Positions 32,347 to 41,337 of a stretch of DNA of 64,000 bases are shown here, piece by piece. Below the pieces are notes generated by a model. The model did not search any database. It was not told the origin of the DNA and was given only the letters and a program-made list of their open reading frames with translations. Source of the DNA: Chryseobacterium oryzae (lineage in GTDB: Bacteria > Bacteroidota > Bacteroidia > Flavobacteriales > Weeksellaceae); the NCBI RefSeq assembly GCF_022811665.1, contig NZ_CP094529.1:2666001-2730000 (forward strand), given 5' to 3'. Numbering within the stretch: the first letter of the stretch is position 1; each line of letters begins with the position of its first letter. The translations under genes were made by a program, and so were the position numbers.

Positions 32347-33795
32347 CTACTTCCAGCCACCTCCAAGACTCTTGTAAATATCTACAACAGTACTCAGCTG
32401 TTTTTGTTTTGCTTCCACCAGTTCCATTTTTGCATCTAAAGCATCTCTCTGATTCAGAAGAACTTCCAGATAATCTGCTCTTGAATTTTTGAATAACTGA
32501 TTTGCAATATCTATAGATTTTTCTAAAGCCTGAGTTTCTTCAGACTTCAGCTGATAATAATGATCGATGTTTTTTACTTTAGACATTAAATTAGCAACAT
32601 CTAAATATGCATTCAGGATCGTTTTATCATATTCATATAAAGCCTGAATTTGCTTTGCGTCTGCAGACTGAAAATTGGCTTTAATAGCACTTTTATTAAT
32701 TAATGGACCTGCCAATTCTCCCGCCAAACTTGCCGCCATAGATTCTGGTAACTTTACAAGATAAGAAGGTTTGAAAGCTTCTAAACCTAAAGTTGCCGAA
32801 ATTTCTAAACTTGGATAAAATTCTTTTCTTGCAGCTTCTACATCGAGTTTTGCAGACTTCAATTCTAGTTCAGCCTGTTTAATGTCCGGACGGTTTGCCA
32901 ATAATTGAGATGGAATACCTGTGTAAACCGTCTGAGGAATCATCGACATAAAGTCTCCTTTAGATCTTACAATCGGTTGTGGGAAACGTCCGCAAAGTGC
33001 ATTAATTTCATTTTCCTTTTCGATGATTTGTTGGCGAATAGTATATTCGGTTGCCTTAGACTTTGCCAGTTCTGCTTCGAATTTTTTTACAGCCAATTCG
33101 GTTGCTGCAGCCGCTTCTTTCTGAATTTTAGAGATTTCTAACGCTTTCTGCTGAAGCTTTGTATACTGCTGAATAATATCCAACTGATTATCTAAAGCAA
33201 GCAATTCGTAATAACTATTGGCAACCTCTTCTATTAAATTAGAAAGAACGAAGTTTTTACCTTCTACAGTAGAAAGGTAATGAGCAACAGCAGATTCTTT
33301 TTCAGTTCTTAATTTTTTCCAGATATCTACTTCCCAGTTTGCCATTAAACCTCCCTCGAAATTTCCGAGTGGATCCGGCATTGCTTTTCCTGATTCTATT
33401 TCTGTAGTGGCATCTCCGGCTCCTTCGCTTGTATATCGCCCTGCTTTTCTTACTCCGGCTCCTCCTCCTGCAGTTACTGTAGGAGTTAATCTTCCTTTTT
33501 TAGCTAAAACACCGCTTTTTGCAATTTCAATTTCCTGTAAAGTAATCAGTAATTCCTGATTATTCTTCAGAGAAGTTTCTATTAAAGCAACTAAGTTAGG
33601 ATCTGTAAAAAACTGTCTCCAAGGAGTAGTTCCGCTGTTATTATTAGCATCCGCCTGATCTTCCTGATTGAAATTCTGAGGAACATTTTCTTTGACCTCG
33701 TCTTTTATTACAGTCGCCATTGGCGCCTTACAACTTGCTAAAACAAGCGATAAGGCAACAGCAGCTATAAATTTTTTATTATTATAAATCTTCAT
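32347..33795 (-). CDS. RND efflux outer-membrane lipoprotein (NodT/OprM type)
   Basis: 482-aa outer-membrane channel of the efflux operon. ATG 33793-33795 gives MKIYNNKKFIAAVALSLVLASC with a lipobox Cys; a start at 33804 adds three residues. Two internal TolC repeats are seen (ANNNSGTTPWRQFFTDPNLV at the N-terminus; GIPSQLLANRPDIKQAELEL for the OprM/NodT signature). The start overlaps the end of the pump gene by 14 bp. Third and last gene of the operon. Confidence 0.92.
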   Translation of the reverse strand: MKIYNNKKFIAAVALSLVLASCKAPMATVIKDEVKENVPQNFNQEDQADANNNSGTTPWRQFFTDPNLVALIETSLKNNQELLITLQEIEIAKSGVLAKKGRLTPTVTAGGGAGVRKAGRYTSEGAGDATTEIESGKAMPDPLGNFEGGLMANWEVDIWKKLRTEKESAVAHYLSTVEGKNFVLSNLIEEVANSYYELLALDNQLDIIQQYTKLQQKALEISKIQKEAAAATELAVKKFEAELAKSKATEYTIRQQIIEKENEINALCGRFPQPIVRSKGDFMSMIPQTVYTGIPSQLLANRPDIKQAELELKSAKLDVEAARKEFYPSLEISATLGLEAFKPSYLVKLPESMAASLAGELAGPLINKSAIKANFQSADAKQIQALYEYDKTILNAYLDVANLMSKVKNIDHYYQLKSEETQALEKSIDIANQLFKNSRADYLEVLLNQRDALDAKMELVEAKQKQLSTVVDIYKSLGGGWK

Positions 33796-36700
33796 GTTTA
33801 TCATCGTGTTGATAAGGTTCTGTTTGTTCTGTTAACGGGTTTTCTTCTTCATATTTAGACAATCTCGATTTTTCTGCAATGGTTCCGAAAATATAATACA
33901 ATCCCGGAATAATCATCAATCCGAAAATAGTTCCTATTAACATCCCTCCTGCTGCTGCAGTACCAATCGTTCTGTTACCAATTGCTCCCGGACCCGTTGC
34001 CATTACCAAAGGTATTAAACCTGCAATAAATGCAAAAGAGGTCATCAAAATAGGGCGGAAACGTATTGCAGCTCCTTCAATTGCTGCTTTCGCCACAGGT
34101 ATACCTTCTTCCGCTTTCTTCTGAACGGCAAATTCTACAATTAATACTGCATTTTTACCGAGTAAACCAATCAACATGACCATCGCAACCTGAGCATAAA
34201 TATTATTTTCTAAACCTAATAATTTCAGACATAAGAAAGCTCCGAAAATACCCGTTGGTAAAGATAAAATTACCGGCAACGGAAGAATAAAGCTCTCATA
34301 CTGTGCAGAAAGAATAAGATATACAAACCCTAAACATACAAGGAAAATATAAACAGCTTCGTTACCACGATTTACTTCATCTTTAGAAATACCCGCCCAA
34401 TCGATACCGAAACCTCTAGGAAGCGTTTTGTCCGCCACTTCCTGAATTGCTTTAATCGCTTGACCAGAACTGTAACCCGGAGCCGGAGTACCACTTACCT
34501 GTGCAGAATTATACATATTATGTCTAGTCATTTCCGATAAACCATATACTTTTTCCATCCTCATAAAATCGGAATATGGAACCATTTGTCCCTTATCATT
34601 TTTCACATACAATTTTAAAAGGTCTGTCGGCAAAGCACGATATTGCGCACCGGCCTGAACAATTACTTTATAAGGCCTGTCGAAACGGATAAAACTTGTT
34701 TCGTAATTGGAACCAATTAAGGTAGACAAATTATCCATTGCATTTTCAATGGTAACTCCTTTTTGTTCTGCAAGATCATTATCAATTCTCAACATATATT
34801 GAGGGAAACTTGCAGAGTAGAATGTAAACGCAGAACCCAGTTCGGGTCTTTTATTCAATTCTTTCACAAAATCGTTACTTACCTGCTCCATTTTATGATA
34901 ATCGCCACTTCCCGCTTTGTCGAGCAAACGAAGCTCAAAACCTCCTGCAGCTCCATATCCTGGAACAGATGGCGGCTGGAAGAATTCTATATTGGCTCCT
35001 GCAATATTTTTAGCCTTTTCTTCAAGCTTTTCTATAATTTCTGAGGCAGATTCTTTACGTTCATCCCAACTTTTCAGGTTAATTAAACAAGTTCCTGAGT
35101 TCGAACCTGTACCTTCAGATAAAATCTCATAACCCGCCAATGAGGAAACAGACTGTACACCATCAATTCCTTCTGCCTCTTTCAACAATTCTCTGGCGAT
35201 CTGATTAGTTCTTTCTAAAGTTGAGCCTGGTGGAGTTTGAATAATCGCATAAATCATCCCCTGATCTTCTGCCGGAATAAACCCAGACGGAATCGAGTTG
35301 CTGAGGAAGAAAGTACATGCACAGAATGCTAATAACAACGGTAATGTAACGGTTTTCTTCTTCACCGTTTTATTCAGCAATTTTTCATACTTCCCTGCTC
35401 CTTTGGTAAATAAATTATTGAATTTATCTAAGAAAATTGTTATCGGAGTTCTTTTTTTAGCCTTTCCGTGATTATTTTTCAGGATTAAAGCACATAAAGC
35501 CGGAGTTAATGTTAAAGCTACAACCCCTGAAAGGATAATAGCAGAAGCCATTGTAATTGAAAACTGACGATAGAAAACCCCAACCGGACCAGACATAAAC
35601 GCAATTGGAATAAATACGGATGCCATAACCAAAGTAATCGCAATAATTGCCCCACTAATTTCGTGCATTGCTTCTTCGGTCGCCTTTAGCGGAGATAAAT
35701 GCTTTTCTTCCATCTTTGCGTGAACGGCTTCAATTACCACAATTGCATCATCCACTACTACTCCAATCGCCATTACAAGTGCAAAGAGTGAAATCATGTT
35801 GAGCGTAATTCCGAATGCAGACATCACCGCAAAAGTACCAATTAAAGATACCGGAACTGCAATTGCAGGAATTAAGGTAGAACGCCAATCTCCCAAGAAT
35901 AAAAATACCACAATCGCTACCAAAATAAATGCTTCAAACAAGGTATGAACCACTTTTTCGATAGATGCATCTAAGAATCTGGAAACGTCGTAACTGATAT
36001 CATAATGCATTCCTTTAGGGAAGGTTGTTTTCTGCAGTTCTGCCATCATCGATTTAACGTTTTTGATAACATCACTTGCATTAGAACCATAAGATTGCTT
36101 CACCGTGATTGCGGCAGAAGGTTTTCCGTTTAATGTAGAATAAATATCGTACATCGAAGAACCAAATTCCACATCTGCAACATCTTTTAAACGGATATAT
36201 TCTCCATCTGGTTTAGCTTTAAGAATAATATTTCCGTAATCTTTTTCATTATTGAAACGTCCCGGATATTTTAAAATATACTCAAATGACTGAGATCTTT
36301 TCCCAGAACTTTCACCAGTTTTACCCGGAGAAGCCTCCAAACTCTGCTCATTTAAGGCTTGCATTACTTCATCTGCTGAAATACTGTAAGCTGTAAGCCT
36401 ATCTGGTTTCAGCCAAATACGCATTGCATATTCTCTTGTTCCTAAAATATCTGCAAAACCAACCCCGCTTACCCTTCTTAATTCCGACATTACGTTGATA
36501 TCGGCATAGTTGAAGAGGAATTTCTGATCTGCTTTAGGATCGTCACTATACAAGTTAATGTACATTAACATATTAGGTTCTTCACGGGTAATTTTCACCC
36601 CTTCTCGAACTACCAATGGTGGTAATTTATTAACAACCGAAGATACACGGTTCTGAACGTTTACTGCTGCAACATTAGGATCGGTTCCCAAATCGAAAAC

Positions 36701-36976
36701 CACCTGAATGGAAGCTTCACCGTCATTTCCGGCATTGGAAGTCATATATTTCATTCCCGGAACACCATTTAACCCTCTTTCCAGCGGAATAACTACGGAT
36801 TTAATCAACAATTCGTTGTTGGCTCCGGGATATTCTGCGGTGATATTTACTTTTGGCGGTGAGATAGACGGAAACTGTGTAACCGGCAATTTGGTGAGAG
36901 ATAAAACTCCCATAAATACGATAATCAAAGAGATTACGATAGACAGAACTGGTCTGCGAATGAATTTCTTAAACAT
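33782..36976 (-). CDS. RND multidrug efflux pump, HAE1 (AcrB/MexB) family
   Basis: 1064-aa inner-membrane proton antiporter that extrudes hydrophobic drugs. The N-terminus MFKKFIRRPVLSIVISLIIV is typical. TM4 contains GVVVDDAIVVIEA with the paired Asp of the proton relay, and TM10 contains LLGKNAVLIVEFA with the Lys. Length and two large periplasmic loops match AcrB. It is separated by 89 bp from the adaptor gene upstream and overlaps the outer-membrane gene downstream. No regulator gene is adjacent. Heavy-metal RND pumps have other TM4 motifs, so metal export is unlikely. Confidence 0.95.
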   Translation of the reverse strand: MFKKFIRRPVLSIVISLIIVFMGVLSLTKLPVTQFPSISPPKVNITAEYPGANNELLIKSVVIPLERGLNGVPGMKYMTSNAGNDGEASIQVVFDLGTDPNVAAVNVQNRVSSVVNKLPPLVVREGVKITREEPNMLMYINLYSDDPKADQKFLFNYADINVMSELRRVSGVGFADILGTREYAMRIWLKPDRLTAYSISADEVMQALNEQSLEASPGKTGESSGKRSQSFEYILKYPGRFNNEKDYGNIILKAKPDGEYIRLKDVADVEFGSSMYDIYSTLNGKPSAAITVKQSYGSNASDVIKNVKSMMAELQKTTFPKGMHYDISYDVSRFLDASIEKVVHTLFEAFILVAIVVFLFLGDWRSTLIPAIAVPVSLIGTFAVMSAFGITLNMISLFALVMAIGVVVDDAIVVIEAVHAKMEEKHLSPLKATEEAMHEISGAIIAITLVMASVFIPIAFMSGPVGVFYRQFSITMASAIILSGVVALTLTPALCALILKNNHGKAKKRTPITIFLDKFNNLFTKGAGKYEKLLNKTVKKKTVTLPLLLAFCACTFFLSNSIPSGFIPAEDQGMIYAIIQTPPGSTLERTNQIARELLKEAEGIDGVQSVSSLAGYEILSEGTGSNSGTCLINLKSWDERKESASEIIEKLEEKAKNIAGANIEFFQPPSVPGYGAAGGFELRLLDKAGSGDYHKMEQVSNDFVKELNKRPELGSAFTFYSASFPQYMLRIDNDLAEQKGVTIENAMDNLSTLIGSNYETSFIRFDRPYKVIVQAGAQYRALPTDLLKLYVKNDKGQMVPYSDFMRMEKVYGLSEMTRHNMYNSAQVSGTPAPGYSSGQAIKAIQEVADKTLPRGFGIDWAGISKDEVNRGNEAVYIFLVCLGFVYLILSAQYESFILPLPVILSLPTGIFGAFLCLKLLGLENNIYAQVAMVMLIGLLGKNAVLIVEFAVQKKAEEGIPVAKAAIEGAAIRFRPILMTSFAFIAGLIPLVMATGPGAIGNRTIGTAAAGGMLIGTIFGLMIIPGLYYIFGTIAEKSRLSKYEEENPLTEQTEPYQHDDKHEDL

Positions 36977-37065
36977 ATAAATAATGATAAACTATTAATG
37001 AATTTGATAAATGATTATTTTGAACACATAATATGCTCATTAATCAGCTATCGGTTATCGTATCT

Positions 37066-38151
37066 CTACTCTGCTTTTAATTTTAATGACTGAAGAACTT
37101 TTTTAGGATCCTGAGCTTTGGTTTTCACTTTTTGATCGTCTTTCACTTTCTGTACACCTTCCAGTAAAATTTTATCTGATGTGGAAACACCCGAAGCTAC
37201 TACGTACAAATCCGGAAGTTCATAGGCAATTTTAATATTTTTAGATTTTACCACACCATTTTTGTCTACTACGAAAACATATTTCTGATCCTGAATTTCG
37301 TAAGTTGCTTTTTGCGGAATAATTAAAGCATTCTTCAATGGTAAGCTCATTCTTACTTTTCCGGTTTCGCCGTTTCTTAACAGTTTATCCGGGTTTGGAA
37401 ATTTTGCTCTGAAGGCAATATTTCCAGTTTCACTATCGAATTCTCCTTCAATAGTCTGAATTTGACCTTTTTGAGGAAAAATATCACCGTTTGCCATAAT
37501 CAGGTCTACTGTATTACTTCCTCTAGAAGCTACATTTCTCTGATAATTAAGATATTCTGGCTCAGAAACATTGAAATAGGTGAAAATATCGTTGTTATCG
37601 GAAAGTGAAGTTAATAAATCACCTTCATCTACTAGACTTCCTAATTTTAAAGGAATTCTGTCTATAATTCCGGAAAAAGGAGCTTTAATATCTGTAAAAG
37701 ATAAATGAATTTGCGCTAATTTAGCTTCTGCATTGGCTGCATCCAACTTAGCTTTAGCCATTGCTCTTTCGTTTTTGGACACAATATTATTGTTGGCTAA
37801 TGTGCTTGCGTTTTTAAGTTCAATGGTTGCTTGTGCTACTTCTGCCTGAGCTTTTAAAAGTTCTGCCTGATACAGTTTTGGCATAATTCGGAATAAGGTT
37901 TGTCCTTGTCGTACAAACTGACCTTCATCTACGAAGATTTTTTCTAGGAAACCTTTTCCTTGTGCCCGAACTTCAATGTTTTTTACAGACCTGATCTGCG
38001 CAACATATTCTTTGTTAATCACCGTATCCATAACTATCGGTGTGGTTACAGGATAAATTGCAGCTTCTTCTTTTTCTTCTTTTTTATTGTTACATCCAGT
38101 GAACAATAAGATACTGCTTAGCGTAATTCCTGCGACAACTCTTTTCATCAT
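37066..38151 (-). CDS. RND efflux membrane-fusion (adaptor) lipoprotein
   Basis: 361-aa periplasmic adaptor joining the RND pump and the outer-membrane channel. The signal peptide ends LFTGC, so it is lipidated. A biotinyl-lipoyl-like domain (about 45-85 and 150-185) surrounds a coiled-coil hairpin (about 90-150, LLKAQAEVAQATIELKNAST), then beta-barrel and membrane-proximal domains. The two ATGs at 38146-38151 are equivalent. First gene of the three-gene operon. Confidence 0.93.
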   Translation of the reverse strand: MMKRVVAGITLSSILLFTGCNNKKEEKEEAAIYPVTTPIVMDTVINKEYVAQIRSVKNIEVRAQGKGFLEKIFVDEGQFVRQGQTLFRIMPKLYQAELLKAQAEVAQATIELKNASTLANNNIVSKNERAMAKAKLDAANAEAKLAQIHLSFTDIKAPFSGIIDRIPLKLGSLVDEGDLLTSLSDNNDIFTYFNVSEPEYLNYQRNVASRGSNTVDLIMANGDIFPQKGQIQTIEGEFDSETGNIAFRAKFPNPDKLLRNGETGKVRMSLPLKNALIIPQKATYEIQDQKYVFVVDKNGVVKSKNIKIAYELPDLYVVASGVSTSDKILLEGVQKVKDDQKVKTKAQDPKKVLQSLKLKAE

Positions 38152-38265
38152 AATTTAGAGTTTATATAAATCGTTAATGTTTAAAAAAGGGAATGGTAAT
38201 GGGAGAATGGCATTATAAGAGATTACCGACAATTATATGCACAATTTCAGAACTGAAACAGATTT

Positions 38266-38697
38266 TTAAATTCTTATTGAACGAATGAGAATAAATCGTT
38301 TAACCGAAAAAATATCTGCAATAAATCGAAAGGGATTTCCTTTAACCCGATTGCCAAAATGTAAGGCAAACAAATAAATTATAAGGAAAATACTAACCGT
38401 AAAAGCAATTAAAGTTCCAGAGTTTGAATAAGAATAATCGGATTCTTCTACTTCTGAAGACATTTTTACGTTATCCAACTTATGCTGAGTAGAAATTTTT
38501 TCTAAAGTCTGATTGAGACGATTCGCTTTCTTTGGTAAATTCTGAGATGAATGAGAAAAATAATCATTACGCAATGTATGTAAACTTAGCCTGCTTTCGA
38601 CTACGAATAGCAAAAACAAAGCGGTAAAAAAATATATAAATGCGTTTTTCATTTGAAGCAACAAATGTAAGCTTAGATTTATAAAAACTAAAATCAA
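38266..38697 (-). CDS. Small two-TM membrane protein, function unknown
   Basis: 143 aa from ATG 38695-38697, or 128 aa from ATG 38650-38652 (MKNAFIYFFTALFLLFVVES), which I find as likely. The N-terminal span is followed by about 60 residues of Ser/Asn/Lys-rich sequence, a second span (GTLIAFTVSIFLIIYLFALH) and a basic tail. No family recognised. It is 114 bp upstream of the adaptor gene on the same strand; co-transcription is possible. Confidence 0.55.
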   Translation of the reverse strand: MILVFINLSLHLLLQMKNAFIYFFTALFLLFVVESRLSLHTLRNDYFSHSSQNLPKKANRLNQTLEKISTQHKLDNVKMSSEVEESDYSYSNSGTLIAFTVSIFLIIYLFALHFGNRVKGNPFRFIADIFSVKRFILIRSIRI

Positions 38698-38885
38698 TTA
38701 ACAATATTTAACTGTAATTTAAAATTGCTGAACCCACGATTATCATTAGCAAATCTACTTTAATTATGCTAATTTTTACAATAAAAATAATATTTTAATA
38801 AAATTTAACATTTATTTACGGCAAAAACCTTAATTTTACCCCATCCAAAATATTATATTGAAACAATTTAAAACTCACAATTGAA

Positions 38886-39269
38886 ATGAAAACAAAATTA
38901 TTAATTTTAATAGTATTATCCGCTATTACTGGGTGTACGCATTCTGCAAAAGAATCTGAAAGCAACTTGGCAAATAATTCCAAATTGGAAGCCAGTAAAG
39001 ATGAAACTTCGCAACAAGTATTTACTGATCGCTACGGTGAGAAGATGGAAATCACAAGAAATCTCACTAAAAATACTATTGCGCTAAAACTGGATGGTAA
39101 ATCTTACAGTCTTCATAAAAACCACGAGAACAACGGATATTCTACTTCAGATAACAAATATCAGTTGATAGAAAACAAAAAGACTGTTACCTTTTTGAAG
39201 AAAGATGTTGATATGGTCTTATTTCAGAGTGAAAAAGATTCTAACAGTGAGAAAATTGCTAATCAGTAA
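38886..39269 (+). CDS. Small lipoprotein, function unknown
   Basis: 127-aa protein. The signal peptide MKTKLLILIVLSAITGC has a clear lipobox. The mature part has strands with GEKMEITRNLTKNTIALKLDGKSYSLH, the MliC/lysozyme-inhibitor or DUF-type eight-strand pattern (YSTSDNKYQLIENKKTVTFLK), but it lacks clear family residues, so I leave it unnamed. It converges on the FAD protein gene with a 17-bp gap. Confidence 0.7.
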   Translation: MKTKLLILIVLSAITGCTHSAKESESNLANNSKLEASKDETSQQVFTDRYGEKMEITRNLTKNTIALKLDGKSYSLHKNHENNGYSTSDNKYQLIENKKTVTFLKKDVDMVLFQSEKDSNSEKIANQ

Positions 39270-39286
39270 TTAGAAGATTTTTTTAA

Positions 39287-40321
39287 TTATTGAAATCTAT
39301 TCAGTTGAATTTCTTCGGTTAAAGGATAATTTTTATCGATAAAATCAAATAATATTTTTGAGAAAAAGCATCCATTTAAGATTCCTCTTGCTCCTAATCC
39401 ATTAAAAACATAAAGATTTTCATGCAGAGAATGTCTGCCAATAAGTGGACGTCTGTCTTTTACCGTTGGTCTGAAACCAAAATGCACTTCTTTAGTTTCA
39501 AATTCATTTTCATAAAATTCTGACAGTCCGTTTTCCAGTTGCTTAACGGCAGATTCATCAATATTTTCATGAATTTGATCTCTATCATACGTACCTCCGT
39601 AAAAGTAAAGCTCATCATCCAGCGGAAATAAAAAATGTTTCTTCTTAATGGTAATGTTAGAATCTAAAGTTTCTGAAAGTTTAATTCTTATGTGGTGCCC
39701 TTTATTGGGCTGCACAGGCAATTCCGCAAAAAAAGGGTTGAATTTCACTCCCATTCCTTCACAGAAAACAATGTGTTTAAATGAAAATTCTCTGTATTTA
39801 TTTTCTTGATTATCTAATTGATGATAATTGAAACGTTCCTGAATCCATTTATTTTGTTGGATTAAAAAATGTTTCATACCATCAAAAAAATGTTTCACAT
39901 TGAGTCTTGCAGACTGATTCACTTTTCCAGATTTAAAGTTATTTTTCACCCCCTCTATCTTTGTGAAATTCTGATCAAGAAAATCAGTCAACTCCTCTTT
40001 ATTAGATTTATTAAGCCATAGTTTTTGCTCATTTTCATCATGAAAAATACGATGAATAGGTGCCTCTATCAAATAGTTTTCTTGTGTATAAAGGCTTATT
40101 TCATTTAAAGTTTTATGCAAAAAATCAATTTGCTCCTGAGCTTTCCAAAAAGTAGTAAATTTCTTTAAAACAACGGGATTAATAATTCCCGCAGAAATTT
40201 GCGAAGCACTTTTCTTTCCTTCCGAAAAAATAACAAAAGACTTATTATTTAAAATAAGCTGATGAGCAAAGAAAAGAGCAGCGTACCCGTCTCCAACTAT
40301 AATATAATCTACATTTTGCAT
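39287..40321 (-). CDS. FAD-dependent oxidoreductase, DAO/amine-oxidase-like
   Basis: 344-aa flavoprotein with an N-terminal Rossmann motif VDYIIVGDGYAALFFAHQL in place of the usual GxGxxG and a C-terminal segment RPTVKDRRPLIGRH followed by FNGLGARGIL, typical of DAO proteins such as glycine oxidase and MnmC domain 2. The substrate is unknown. The ATG lies within 4-8 bp of the terminator that ends gldN (40325-40358), so it must rely on read-through or a promoter inside gldN. Confidence 0.85.
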   Translation of the reverse strand: MQNVDYIIVGDGYAALFFAHQLILNNKSFVIFSEGKKSASQISAGIINPVVLKKFTTFWKAQEQIDFLHKTLNEISLYTQENYLIEAPIHRIFHDENEQKLWLNKSNKEELTDFLDQNFTKIEGVKNNFKSGKVNQSARLNVKHFFDGMKHFLIQQNKWIQERFNYHQLDNQENKYREFSFKHIVFCEGMGVKFNPFFAELPVQPNKGHHIRIKLSETLDSNITIKKKHFLFPLDDELYFYGGTYDRDQIHENIDESAVKQLENGLSEFYENEFETKEVHFGFRPTVKDRRPLIGRHSLHENLYVFNGLGARGILNGCFFSKILFDFIDKNYPLTEEIQLNRFQ

Positions 40322-40324
40322 AAT

Positions 40325-40358
40325 AAAAAAACCTGAGTAAAAGTACTCAGGTTTTTTA
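40325..40358. terminator. Terminator after gldN
   Basis: AAAAAACCTGAGTA / TACTCAGGTTTTTT, perfect stem with T-runs on both strands. It lies between gldN and the FAD gene, immediately before the FAD start codon. Confidence 0.85.
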
Positions 40359-40376
40359 TAAATATCAAGCGAAATA

Positions 40377-41315
40377 TTAATAATTCCACAGATCGTTCTC
40401 CATTTGAAGAATCTGTTCTTTAATTCTGTCGCTTTCAGCTAACTGCTCTTCGGCATTTCTTGGGATATAATCTTTGATTGTACCATCACCAAGACCGTTA
40501 GATGACTTATAGATGATTGAAGAAAATCTTCTTGCATTGATTACATCATCAAAAGACAAATCTGCAGATGAATTAGCTCTATTAAAAACATAATTATTTG
40601 CTAAAATCTCTCTTGCTTTAGGGTAATAAATCCAGAAAAGATCAACCAAATCATTTGCTCCTTCCATTAATTTACCCTGCGCATCAAGTCTACCAATAGA
40701 AGTTGGATCTGGGCCCATTGCAGCAATACCAAGAGGTCTGTATTTCATCATTCCATCTCTTTTATCGATGAACCACATTCCCATAATTTTCAAGACTTTA
40801 ACTTTATCTGTTGTCGTTCTGATATGGTCAACAAGTCTTTTTTTCTCATCTTCTGTAAGTGGTCTCCCTGAATTTAGAATATCAATAGCTTCCTCATCCA
40901 TTCTAACACTTTCCAGTTTTTTTTGTAAAGCTTCTTTACTTAGCTTAGTAGTAAAATTCTCATCATCATAAACCTCATCAATTTTACCATCCATAGCAGC
41001 ATCTAGAAGAATTTGGTATAGAGATCTTGTAGTTTTAGACAAAAGTGCATCAGGATTATCATAATAAAACGGCTGATTAATTTTGTCGTTCATATCGATA
41101 ACTTCCCAAACTGTCATGCTTTTAAGAATGTCTTTCTCATCCACAAAACCATATTCTAAAGGAGTAATTTTGTTACTCACCACTGTATCTCCTACTTTCT
41201 TCATATTTTCAGACCTCATTTGTCTGAATTCTTCCGGAGAAGAGGCATTTAGAATAGTCTGAGAAAATGCAAACCCAGAAGCTATTACTAAAAGACTGCT
41301 TATATATTTTTTCAT
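40377..41315 (-). CDS. gldN: Type IX secretion protein GldN
   Basis: 312-aa periplasmic ring component of the type IX system, bound to GldK. The signal peptide MKKYISSLLVIASGFAFSQ is followed by the GldN/PorN family core with LEYGFVDEKDILKSMTVWEV, FIDKRDGMMKYRPLGIA and VFNRANSSADLSFDDVINAR. Length is as in other Flavobacteriia. It is the last of gldK-L-M-N in the canonical order, 22 bp after gldM, and terminated at 40325. Confidence 0.94.
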   Translation of the reverse strand: MKKYISSLLVIASGFAFSQTILNASSPEEFRQMRSENMKKVGDTVVSNKITPLEYGFVDEKDILKSMTVWEVIDMNDKINQPFYYDNPDALLSKTTRSLYQILLDAAMDGKIDEVYDDENFTTKLSKEALQKKLESVRMDEEAIDILNSGRPLTEDEKKRLVDHIRTTTDKVKVLKIMGMWFIDKRDGMMKYRPLGIAAMGPDPTSIGRLDAQGKLMEGANDLVDLFWIYYPKAREILANNYVFNRANSSADLSFDDVINARRFSSIIYKSSNGLGDGTIKDYIPRNAEEQLAESDRIKEQILQMENDLWNY

Positions 41316-41337
41316 AATATGAATTTACAAATTAATC

